Notes under the pieces: generated by a model
What the model saw: only the letters and a program-made list of their open reading frames with translations
The model's database searches: none
What the model was told of the DNA's origin: nothing
In this document: piece by piece, positions 1-11,300 of the stretch
Layout of the letters: each line of letters begins with the position of its first letter
Numbering within the stretch: position 1 is the first letter of the stretch
Assembly (NCBI RefSeq): GCF_964204645.1
Contig: NC_134034.1
Span: 10,287,414 to 10,351,413 of the forward strand
Length of the DNA: 64,000 nt
Direction of reading: 5' to 3'
DNA from: Tubulanus polymorphus
Lineage: Eukaryota; Nemertea; Palaeonemertea; Tubulaniformes; Tubulanidae
Translations under genes and position numbers: made by a program

Positions 1-1000
1 CCCTGAAGTTCGCAGAAACAAGGTTTAACTGTATATAGAACTATTTGTTAACAGACAGATTTTCCGATGCCCTGAAGTTCGCAGAAACAAGGTTTAACTG
101 TATATAGAACTATTTGTTAACAGACAGATTTTCCGATGCCCTGAAATTCGCAGAAACAAGGTTTAACTGTATATAGAACTATTTGTTAACAGACAGATTT
201 TCCGATGCCCTGAAGTTCGCAGAAACAAGGTTTAACTGTATATAGAACTATTTGTTAACAGACAGATTTTCCGATGCCCTGAAATTCGCAGAAACAAGGT
301 TTAACTGTATATAGAACTATTTGTTAACAGACAGACTTTCCGATGCCCTGAAGTTCGCAGAAACAAGGTTTAACTGTATATAGAACTATTTGTTAACAGA
401 CAGACTTTCCGATGCCCTGAAGTTCGCAGAAACAAGGTTTAACTGTATATAGAACTATTTGTTAACAGACAGATTTTCCGATGCCCTGAAATTCGCAGAA
501 ACAAGGTTTAACTGTATATAGAACTATTTGTTAACAGACAGACTTTCCGATGCCCTGAAGTTCGCAGAAACAAGGTTTAACTGTATATAGAACTATTTGT
601 TAACAGACAGATTTTCCGATGCCCTGAAGTTCGCAGAAACAAGGTTTAACTGTATATAGAACTATTTGTTAACAGACAGATTTTCCGATGCCCTGAAATT
701 CGCAGAAACAAGGTTTAACTGTATATAGAACTATTTGTTAACAGACAGACTTTCCGATGCCCTGAAGTTCGCAGAAACAAGGTTTAACTGTATATAGAAC
801 TATTTGTTAACAGACAGATTTTCCGATGCCCTGAAGTTCGCAGAAACAAGGTTTAACTGTATATAGAACTATTTGTTAACAGACAGATTTTCCGATGCCC
901 TGAAGTTCGCAGAAACAAGGTTTAACTGTATATAGAATTATTTGTTAACAGATTTTCTGATGCCCTGAAGTTCGCTGGAAACATGGTTAAACTGTATATA
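1..1000. repeat. 69-bp minisatellite, about 14 copies
   Basis: A unit starting ccctgaagttcgcagaaac recurs every 69 bases (at 1, 70, 139, 208 and onward). Copies differ at only one or two sites (gaagttc/gaaattc; agattttcc/agactttcc). The last copy, from about 960, is diverged and partly deleted. The array runs off the left edge of the window, so its true length is unknown. No reading frame is kept through the array. Confidence 0.97.
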
Positions 1001-1308
1001 TAACTATTTGTTATATTTATATTCAGGGTACCAGAACTCTGCGGGATATAACAGGAACTGCTGGTTTTCTGGTGCCCTGACCTTTTTTTGACAACTTATA
1101 CGTACATGCCGCGTTGACACTTGGAAACTAACGAATAATAGGGCCGTTTATAATGACGATTCCTTGGACTGATAAGGGGACTTAAAGTGCTATTTAAGTC
1201 TATTATCTTGCGAAGCGTATACCTAAACAAAGTTCGATCCAAGGTCACGTCAACGGATTATGGAACCCCTCAAATCCAGTATATATATATACATCAGCTG
1301 CGTTTACG

Positions 1309-1342
1309 CAGGGAAGTGTGATGAGGTCATCACACTTCCCTG
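1309..1342. repeat. perfect 16-bp inverted repeat (hairpin)
   Basis: The arms cagggaagtgtgatga and tcatcacacttccctg are exact reverse complements around a 2-base centre. This is probably the core of a palindromic transposon remnant, because no terminator function is expected in this context. Confidence 0.85.
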
Positions 1343-2039
1343 GTTTACGTGGGCATTTTGGAGCCGGGCCAAATTTAGCCCGTGCCAGATTAGGCCGAAA
1401 CAGAATAATCTAATCCGATATAGGGTTTAGGAAGCGAACCTCGCTTGCCACGGTATCGTTATAAAGGCATATTGACGAAAATGAGTGATTTATATAGGCG
1501 TTGAACGTTAGATTTGGTCTGGTCCGGGAAGAATCATCAGCGACTCAAAAGGCATCGACCTTTGACGTCAATCATTGGGGAATGGATTCAAAAAAGCGAT
1601 CCCATCTTTTCTGAGTAGCAGTGCTGGGTGTGGGCCGGCAACGCGTTCGGAACATATTATATCGCATTAGACGAGCTCCCAAAATACCGATTTACATAAG
1701 CTTTAAACTACTGAGTAGATACGTACCAATCTAAAGATACCGACGATAAAGATTCTCGCTCCATCTCTCGCACGAATGGGCGTTAAGCTTCGAACATCAC
1801 CGCGCGTTGTTTTTTTTACACGTATATATCTACGTACATAGCGAAGAGCATTAGTGAGTGTCTATCTATTCAGAGTGAGTATACATCGTGGTGTCAGCCT
1901 GGCTATAGCGCGCATAATATGCGCGCTCGGTTTTTAGTACATTAATACTATACATTGAAACAAGGCCGACTCGAGCTTTACCGCGCGACCTTTTTGTGAC
2001 GCGCATAACCGGTTTATTCTTATAGCGCGTGATATTCGA

Positions 2040-2275
2040 TGCGGAGACACCGTCATTCGGCAGGGATTCGAACCTGATGGCATCGCAACACTCAGCACGG
2101 CACACTGGACCGGATGCGCGGGTTTACCGCGCGATAACTTGCGGCGCCAATCAGATCGCTCGTTGTATAATCGATGAGGCAAATTTTACGGAAGAACTAT
2201 ACAACATGCTTTCTTATGAGAAATAAATTGAAATTGAAATTGAAAATTGAAATGCAATACAACACAATATATACA
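2040..2275. repeat. possible SINE fragment: tRNA-like T-arm motif and a short-repeat tail
   Basis: On the minus strand near 2055-2075 the sequence reads ATCAGGTTCGAATCCCTG, a T-arm/B-box-like motif. The same motif, ATCAGGTTCGAAACCCTG, lies on the plus strand near 2489-2506. At 2221-2253 on the plus strand a tail of aaataaattg followed by aaattg units resembles the 3' end of SINE/LINE copies; similar tails occur at 6696-6717 and 22638-22674. No A-box or complete tRNA fold was found, so this is not called as a tRNA gene. Confidence 0.4.
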
Positions 2276-2376
2276 ATAGAACTTTATTGAACTCTTGAAA
2301 TATACATAGGAAAACCGGGGATAAAAAACCGTGACCAGCCTCGATCAGGCAAAACAGAAATAAAGAAATGTCGCGG

Positions 2377-2406
2377 GCGACAAAACCAAAATTATGGTTT
2401 TGTCGC
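2377..2406. repeat. perfect 12-bp inverted repeat
   Basis: gcgacaaaacca, a 6-base loop, then tggttttgtcgc. It is followed by further gtcgttttgtcgc copies up to about 2445. It is a short palindromic repeat with no recognised function. Confidence 0.8.
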
Positions 2407-5043
2407 GTTATTTTAGTTTTGTCGTTTTGTCGCAATGTCGCCCAGATTTGCATATTCGTGTTTTTTCACGCATGTCCCTTATTATCAGCCACCATACGAT
2501 CAGGTTCGAAACCCTGTCGGGGGAGGATGTGCGGAGAGGAAAAGATTAAATAGAATTTGGTCTGCGGAATAATAATGCGAACTCGTCCAGTTACTGCCTT
2601 AAACAGATTAAAGCCGTTTCGCTCCCGGCAGGTGTGGTGGGTTAGTAGGGGTCACCAAATATGAAGAGCAAACGAAAATCGTTCTTTTTCCGCTTCAATT
2701 CCTGCAGACAAGACGCGGTCAAGGCTGGTCATTCGTACTTTGATTTCTTCGTATGAACCTAGAGGGATTACGAGATTGTAAGGTATTAAGTCGCGGGCGT
2801 CTATCAAATTGCGCACGTCACAATTGGCCGGCCATTAATCATTTATTATCTAGCAGAAATATCCGTCGTTGTTGACGTTTCATTAACATTTGACATTTTC
2901 ATTTTTATCATCATGTATCACATGTACAGCGCCGTATTCCAAAAGGCTCGAAGGCGCTTTACAGAAAACAAAAGAGGCACAATTGAAATGTAATATATCT
3001 ATAGCACAAGCTATAGTGAATTATACAAGTACTTGCTGATTCAGACTGGATGGAAGATTGTTTGAATGAACCGGAACCGAATTTACCAATTATGTCAGAA
3101 AATTCTGTACACTGACTGTAATCTCCTATATCTGTATTTCGATATCCGATTACAAAATCGAACCCCCTTTTTTGCTCCCGGCAGGTGTGGGACCCCTAAC
3201 CAACCAAATCTAACATTTTGGGATATTTTTTGCTACTTTACAAATGGGTTGAAAATTGATTTTTCGGGGGAAATTTTTTCCTTGAACACCATTTTCTCCG
3301 CGACATTTCTACCGCATTCCATCCGGGCAAATCCGAGCCGCCCGAGCTGACTAAAGCCGGGCGTAGGTCGGCCTTGCGACGGCTTGGTCTTGCGGAGTGT
3401 GGTCTTCCCCGTTGTTCTCCCGGAGCTACGCCCGTTGGACTCCCGGAGCTACCCCAGTTGCTCTCCCGGACACTCTCCGACCAGTTCAACTATGTCTCTT
3501 ATTTTCATACATTCAAAATTTGGTTTCCAAGGAACTATTCTCGTGACCAACACCACCACATTTGGGGAGGGCCAACGACCAACCTCGGGACCTGATTCGC
3601 CCACCAGGCCCCCGAGAATAAATGTTCTTAGCAACCTGGTTAAGAAACAAGCCCGGAGTTGTCTCGTTTTCCAAACATGTAGACGTTGACACTTGACTAA
3701 TCCCTTAGGATTTTTACTATTGTCTTGAAAACTAAATCCAAAATATTTCTAATTAATCCGAGACATAAACTGAACCAGTAACAAAAGCAAATAAATATCA
3801 AATAATCATTAAGCCAAAATTTGCCCATTTGTGAATTCCTAGTGAACAATAGTAAATAGACATCGGAAAACGATTGGTCAAAACATGCCCGTTTAGGAAT
3901 TCCCAGTGAATAGAGTTGACGTATGTATAATGAACATACAACTGCTATCGATTTACGCATGTTTTATAAAAATCAAAAATTGCCTATCATAACAGTATAT
4001 CCAAACGAGCGCCGAAGGCGCGATGTCTAGAAGGGGGTTTGCCCCCCCCCCCCAAGAAAATTTTGAACATTAAAACGTCTGAGATGCGTTCTGGTTGCTA
4101 TGAGAGCTCATATTCGAATAATTCTTCTGTAGATAATATAAAGCCTCAAAGGTTATCGTTGGTCTAGGGAGGGATCCAGATGTTTCACCACCCCAGAGCG
4201 GCGTCTTGCTGAACTGGAAGGACAACTATATCATAGCACAAAACGGGGGATTTGTGGGCACTCCCCCAGAAAACTTTGAATTTTCAAGGCTCTGAGATGC
4301 AATCATTAAGCATATTTGGGGCATAACATCTATCCCCTATTTCCGTTTAGATTCGAATTGACCATTTTTATACTACTTCCAGAATACTTGCCCGGAATAA
4401 AAAATTCATGTTAGTACAAGAGCCTGTCAAAATCACGAACTAGAATGGTAAACCTGATAACCCCTCGATACACTAGTGGTAGGCCGGATCTGCCACTGGC
4501 CACTGACTTATTGATAAAGAAATAGCAGAACTGATGTTAGCTTATTGTACAATCAATACTCTCTCGATTTTCTCGGTTTTCATCTCTCGGCATTTCAGCA
4601 GAATATTCTTGGTCAAATCCTTTATTTTGGTCAATTTTTAATGTATAAAATACCTACAGAATCAGTGAAATATAACCAGATGTCGCTCTAAAGTAATATG
4701 AAAAAAGTTTACTGAATTCGGTTACTTTGATACTGTGAGATAAGGTGCATGGTCCAGATGTGACACTGTTACCGCATAAACAAAACTCGCTGGAGTCACT
4801 GGGCGGAAACGCCTTCGAATGAAATACTTTTGCACCACTGACAACTTCAACAACTTGATGACGTTTTTAGCATAATGGGGTTTTCAATTATTGGTGCGAC
4901 ACAATATGTCGCAGTGCTACGCCCCTGGGTCACATAAATCGCTTCACAGTTGGTTCGATTTGAATTAACATGTAATTAAAAATCATTCAGCCAGTTCGTC
5001 CCTATAACAACGGTTCGAGTCCAGACGTAACAGATTTTGTTTG

Positions 5044-5080
5044 TATAAAAATCTAAGACAATTCTAAGCACGGATCAGTC
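5044..5080 (+). promoter_or_regulatory. core promoter of the TSP1/F-lectin gene: TATA box plus initiator
   Basis: TATAAAA at 5044-5050 lies 33 bases upstream of the A in the initiator-like tcagtc at 5075-5080. The implied first exon is non-coding, from about 5077 to 5114, and ends at tctg|gtaagg. The spacing and both motifs fit animal core promoters. The next exon carries the start codon at 5241. Confidence 0.6.
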
Positions 5081-5231
5081 GCTGTCTGAACGACCAAGTC
5101 GACGTCTCTCTCTGGTAAGGTTAACTATTTTCAAATTCTAACGGCAATTATCGTTTCGCCGTAATCGTATCGATAATCTATGGAACTAAACTAAACTTGC
5201 GTAGTAAAGAAATTCTTTTCTTCGTCTCCAG

Positions 5232-5310
5232 GAAGAAATTATGAAGATTTTCCACTTCGCTTTCATTCTTTTGTCATTGGCAATCGATCATCTGCCAGTA
5301 GACGCCCAAG
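5232..5310 (+). CDS. exon 2: start codon and signal peptide
   Basis: The acceptor ctccag ends at 5231. ATG at 5241 opens a 23-residue hydrophobic leader ending LPVDAQ. The donor is caag|gtaaga at 5310/5311 (phase 1). The ATG is the first in the exon and lies 9 bases after the acceptor. Confidence 0.85.
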
Positions 5311-8300
5311 GTAAGATTGAAAATATAAACATTTAAATTTATAGTAGAAAAATAATCCGATCGTTCGCAATCTGACGCGAGTCCAAGGAGAAGAAACCAT
5401 TGATTTTTCATCTATAAGTCAGGAATATCCATTCTACAACCGCGATCAAACCGAAATTCGGTCAGCGACCGCCACTTAGTGAGAGAGAGTTAACGAATCA
5501 CATGATATCAACAATGCATCCTATTGGTTGATAAAAATGGATCGCTCGGCAGATTTCGCCGAGTGCGGGCAGACGAGCGAATTTGCGGGCGATCCGATCG
5601 CCGGTGTAAATAATCGGCCGAAAATATTAAACATGTTTGATACGGGCGATTCACCGGGCGGCTGATATTTAAGAATTGATCGACTCTTGAAAGGTTACAC
5701 TTGACGTCACACAGCGCGTCATATTGGCCGACAAACATTAGTCGAAAGACGGCCATTTTGACGAACAATATATCAATATCTTAATTTCTTGCATGTATAG
5801 AGTAAGCGGCGTTAGTTGCATTAACCTGCTGAATAATACCATTTCCATCCAACCGGCATTTCGTGTATATGGTTATCTTTATTACGTTACTTATTTGTAT
5901 TACTTTTTTGTTACTTTGCATAAGTCGACGGAGTTTATACTGAATGGGCTGCGTGGGATACTTGTTCGAAGGCATGCGGCGGAGGCCTGCAGAAGCGAAC
6001 GCGCAACTGTCAAGGCGTGGCTGATGGCGGGAAAACTTGCGCTGAATTGAACCTCGGGGGAGATGTGGAGAAAAGAGCTTGCGCTACGACACCGTGTATT
6101 AGTGAGTGTATCATGTTCTTATATTCCTACTGCTTCTTCTGCAAACAGCACCACGCGTGTCCTTAAAGGACTCGATGTTACGGTTCGCGCGTATTTGATT
6201 TGAACTTTACCCTTTTGGAATCAGACCTTGGGGCCAGTCGCACAGTCGTGGCTGAAGTCCAAAAGTGGTCTTAAATCTTAAGACAGGTCTCAAGTTGTTA
6301 GATTGGCTATAGAACTAAGTTAGCCTTAGACTGGTCTTGAGTCAAGCTGTGACTGTGCAACTGACCCCTGTTCTGATTCAATTTACTTTGTTCGATTACC
6401 GAAAACTGAGTTGAAGACATTTCTAAGGCAATATTATGTATTATCATGTATCATTTATCCGCCAGTTATACTTTTATCTTTAACCACTTTTTGAGCAACT
6501 GCAGTTCCAGCATCCATTTCCACAGTTAAAATCAGTTCATTTTCAATGAGTTAACTCTGAGTCAAATCTTAACTCACAACGACGTTTTAGATTCTCGGCT
6601 TGAAAACATTGTCTCAGGTGTGAATTCAAATGCCAACAAAATATGTTAATTAACGACCAGGAGATGCTATAATAATGTGAATGATGCTTCCCGAGAAATA
6701 AATTTGAACTTGAACTCGACGGTAAAACGTTAATATTGATATCTCTTTGTGCGGTTAAAGTCGACGGTAATTATAGTGCCTGGGGCGCGTGGACTGCTTG
6801 CTCCAATAACTGCGGCAAGGGAACTAAATCGCGCAAACGCATCTGTACCAACCCTGTACCAGCTAACGGTGGAAAAACCTGCGCCGAACAAGAACAACTC
6901 GGCGGATCTGAACAAACTCTGACTTGTACTGGAACTGTTTGTCCAGGTAAGAAAAATAATAATCACTTGTTCAGCATTTGACGATGTTCATTTCTTGATC
7001 GAAGTTGAAGTCGCGCCCCTCCGTGCGCATGCGCGGCATAAATGAGCCAATCAGCTACGATGCACGGTTAAATAGCGGGAGTAAACACTCTGCCGTGTAC
7101 AGCTAAATATCGACTGCGATAAAACGATAACCACCACTCAAACGTGGTGAACGGATAATAAGACAAAAACCCACTATCTACAGATTAAAAGAATTTAAAA
7201 ACAAGAATTTATTTATTCGAACAATCTAAAATATATAGAATACACGATGTTTCGATCTCACACTAGAGATCATCGTCCGGTGTCAGAGATCGTCGTCTCC
7301 ATATTCTTTTTCATTTGTAGTTAATGGAAACTGGGGTATTTGGAGCGGCTGGTCTCCATGTTCCACACCCTGCGGTGCGGGAATCATGAGTCGTAGGCGA
7401 CTATGTAACTCTCCGCCGGCATCAAATGGTGGCCTCGCCTGCCTTATAAACGGTAGTATCCGAAAAGTTCTCGAGACTAAAACGCGAGTATGTCAACAGG
7501 CGCCGTGTCCCGGTGAGTATTTCAGCAAAAGCCGCGCTATCGGCGAATTGTTTGACGCCGTATAAACCGTTTCAATGATGATCGGTAGATACTGAGTATC
7601 GATCAGTATTCCATATAAGTTAATGACCAAAATCCACAGTTGCTGATAAAAACAATTTATTCTGATACTTTTGTTTGTATACATCGATAACCACTGTGCT
7701 TAATCGAAGTGGTACTGTACGAGACTGGATGCGCACTTACTTGCGCTTCAAAATAACAATAACAATTTTGACGGTCGTTTTGTAATTGAATATATTCGAT
7801 GTCTTATTTTATTTTCAAATTTTCATATCTTTTTTGATAACGAATTGCGCCCTTAACATCCTCGCTTACCAGGGTTTGATTGCCACCATCAAAATTTATT
7901 GGGCATTATATCTAGCCAATCAGATGCGTTGTACTTCACCGGCAGATTTGCTTTATCAAATTTTGGCTAGACACATAGACTGGCGGCCATTGAGCGGCAA
8001 CCTGCCCGCCCTGAAGATATTTTTGGCGGTGCTATAAACCAATGAAGGGTTTGCCGCCGTGGTTTGTGTTAGTGCGAGCTCGGCGGGCGGCAACCAAGCC
8101 CTGGCAAGCGAGGATGACCCTCCACATACAAACGCATAAATCCACCATTTTCACATCCCCTTGTACGCAGCTGTAATGTTTTACCCCTCGCTTGCCAGAC
8201 TTTGATTACCGCCGAAGCCCACGCCAACACAAACCCTGGCCCTAAATCCTTCATTTGTCTATTACATTGCCCAAGGTTTCTTGGGTAGATAGGTTGCCGT

Positions 8301-11300
8301 TCAGTGCCCACCAGTCTGTATATTTACTGAGCCAATCAGATGCATAGCGATTTTGCTAGTGAGAAACAACGCATCTGATTGGCCTAATTCATAGACTAGT
8401 GGCCGCTTAGCGGCAACCTGTCCGCGCAAGAAATCTATCTAAACTGAGGCCTTTTTATGAACACTCGATTAGTATATTCGAGTATGCAAAACGTTTTTAT
8501 GAGCATGGATTATGTCATAATCCGTCATTTTTATGAACATTGGTTATCATAATCGATTAGCATACTCAGCATACTCGCTCGGCGAGCAAGTATGCCGATT
8601 ATCTAATCCAACCGATATGGTGTTCTCGGTAGAAGTCGCTGCTGAGTAGGCCATAATTGAATAATTTATACCTGGCGTTTTTATCAACCAACATACCCGG
8701 TTATGCTAATTGACACTAATCGGCTATATAATCTAAATAGCTAATCTATTTCGATTTTGCTGGTTCATAAAAAGGCCTCTTATACCGGCTTCCAGCTCAG
8801 ATGTAATGAAATAATTGAACGTAAGAGAGCAAGTCACGTTCACTTTATTCAGATGTCCAGATGAGAGAGAGAAACAAATAGAATATAGTTGATTGTTATT
8901 TTTGTGTTTTTGAATTTCCAATAGACATCTGGCGGCTTAAGCGACTATCGGCTGCGCGGAGTCAGTGTTCCAGAATCTTGTTTCGACATAGGACTTAACG
9001 TGTAACTGCAAGTTGATTACTATTTTCATGATGTTTTCTATTTCCAATAGACATCGATGGCGGCTTTAGCGACTGGGGTACATGGGGCAAATGCACGAAA
9101 ACATGCGGCGGAGGGACTCGGTTACGCACTAGAACGTGTAGCAATCCAAGTAAATCTGGAAAAGGAAAAGCTTGTGTTGGTGCAACGGCGGAAATAGTAA
9201 AGTGTTCTGAACATCCATGTCAAGGTGAGTTGCCGAGAAGAAAAGAAACTTTCCAAGAATAAGTCACCGCAATAAAGAAGTTTCCATTTCCTAGGCGCCA
9301 TTTTGTGGCGGTCCCTCGAGGTCCTCATTGTTGCGACAATTTTCACTCTCCTTTTTGAAACTAAGTTTTCATCGAATTCCAATTGTCTGTTGATCAACAT
9401 GGCGGACTGTAGAGTCGTGTCATTGGCACGGGAGCTAAAAACTTCCTTTTGGGAACAAGAACATTTGGTTTTCCTAGGAATAACCGCATAAGGAAGAACC
9501 GTAACATCGGACTGTGCATTCTGGTGAGATTTTGTCGAAGTTTGAAGCTTTTAACTACTGAATTTGACAAGTTAAAGTTTCCATAGAACATAAGTGTGGA
9601 CATTTTCGTATATAGAGTACAGGCTATTATAGCACACTCTGTATAGTACAGCCTGTTCACCGTTCCGCTTGAGTTATTTTCGGTCGTGAAAGGTTATTGA
9701 GAACTGTAAAATGGAGAAAAATTCAAAGCACTTAGCCAGTGGTTCGAATACCAATCGTAACCGTAATCGTAGTAAACATGATGATCGTAATACCAAAGAC
9801 AAAGTCGATAAACAAACAGAACATGCTGGCAGTGGGAATACTAAACGAACTCTGTCCAAAGGCTCGGAATCCAGTACCCCTCCAACAAAAAGACCGGCTC
9901 ATACACAATCGAAATCGCAACCAGCTAAAAGTTATGGAGAAACTGATCCAGATACAGATACCGAAAGCCGCGAATCTGCAGGAGAATCCGACAGCGAAAC
10001 GGAGAAAGAACTTACTTTAGAGGACATTTTCCAAGAAATTAAGTCGATGCGGAAACATCTGGAACGAAAAATCGATGGTAAATTCAACTCAATTAAGAAA
10101 GACCTGGAACAATTCAGAAAAGATTTTGAAGCTAGTATGGATTTCAAGATTGAAGAAGCCAAAGACGAACTGCGAGTTGAGTTTACCACGAAGGTTAGCG
10201 ACCTTGAAAATAAGCTTAAAACCAGTGGCCGCACCCAACCAAAGGACGACCGCATTGCAGCACTAGAAAATCGCATAATAGACCAGGAGGCAAGATCACG
10301 GCGCGACAACCTTGTTTTCCTTGGTTTAGTTGAGTCGACTGATGAAAACATAGACAACGTTGTGAGGAAACAGTTAGTCGAAAATTTCGGAATCAACAGT
10401 GATCGAGCGAGTAAAATTGTCTTCCAGCGGATCCATAGAAATCCAGGCAAAGACAAACCACGTTCCGTGACCGCGAAATTCAGAGATTATGTTGACCGCG
10501 AATTAGTATATAAATCTCGATTTAACGCAAAAGATAACACTGTGCGAATCGTTGCGGATTATCCGATCGAAGTGCGGAATAGAAGAAAATTGTTATTCGA
10601 AAAATTAAATTCATCGAAATCTACCAATCCATCCGTGGATGGTTTCGTCTCCTTCGATAAGCTGATTCTCGACGGGAAAATTTTCAAATGCATTAATAAC
10701 GAAGTAAAGTGCGTCGGGGAGGCAACATACCGGACACCTAGACCACGTACACAGCCGAAGAAATCACCCGAAGAGCTGAAGGCGGCCTCGAAACAGCCTG
10801 CAGTAGCTAACGCAACAAATATTCAGAGTGCGGAAGTGGAGACGATGGACGCGTCTGGAACAAGTGATACTCCAGTAAGTGACCTAATTGCAGCATCGAG
10901 AGTTGTACTAGACGGTCCAGCGTAGGGAAACGCGACAAACTCTCGCCGTCAATCATTAACTTTATGTTCTCTTAATGTATGCGGATTAGAAAATAAACTG
11001 GATATCCCTGAATTCCAAGACCATATCAAACAATTTGATATTATTGGGTTATGTGAAACAAAGCTAACTGACTTCCATACACTCAATATCCCGAACTACC
11101 ACTTCTTTGGTAACAATCGTAAAAAGTACAAAAGAGTGTCTGGTGGAATAGCCGTCCTTGTGCACGATTCGATCATTGAATGTGTTACGGTCTTACCTAT
11201 TAAATCAGAATACATACTATGGTTTAAAGTGTCAAAACAGCTTTTCCCTAACTCAACGAGTGACGTATGCGTCGGTATGTGCTACATCCCGCCCGAGGGC

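Larger units (their letters stand above)
1001..5040. other. gene-free, repeat-derived stretch
   Basis: I see no convincing exon on either strand. It contains two perfect short palindromes (1309-1342 and 2377-2406), two tRNA-like T-arm motifs (near 2061 and 2490), a SINE/LINE-type 3' tail at 2221-2253, and a G-rich/C-rich dispersed repeat near 4005-4070 whose reverse complement recurs near 24371-24430. All open frames here are short and unremarkable. Confidence 0.6.

Noticed and set aside
1-970. CRISPR array appearance of the 69-bp repeats
   Set aside because: There are no unique spacers: the whole 69-base unit repeats, and the genome is eukaryotic.
3066-3690. Overlapping frames of 60-100 codons on both strands
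   Set aside because: GC-rich repeat-derived sequence that is open in several frames; no conserved motif was seen.
9932-10456. 174-codon antisense frame in the LINE
   Set aside because: Shadow of ORF1; no independent signals.
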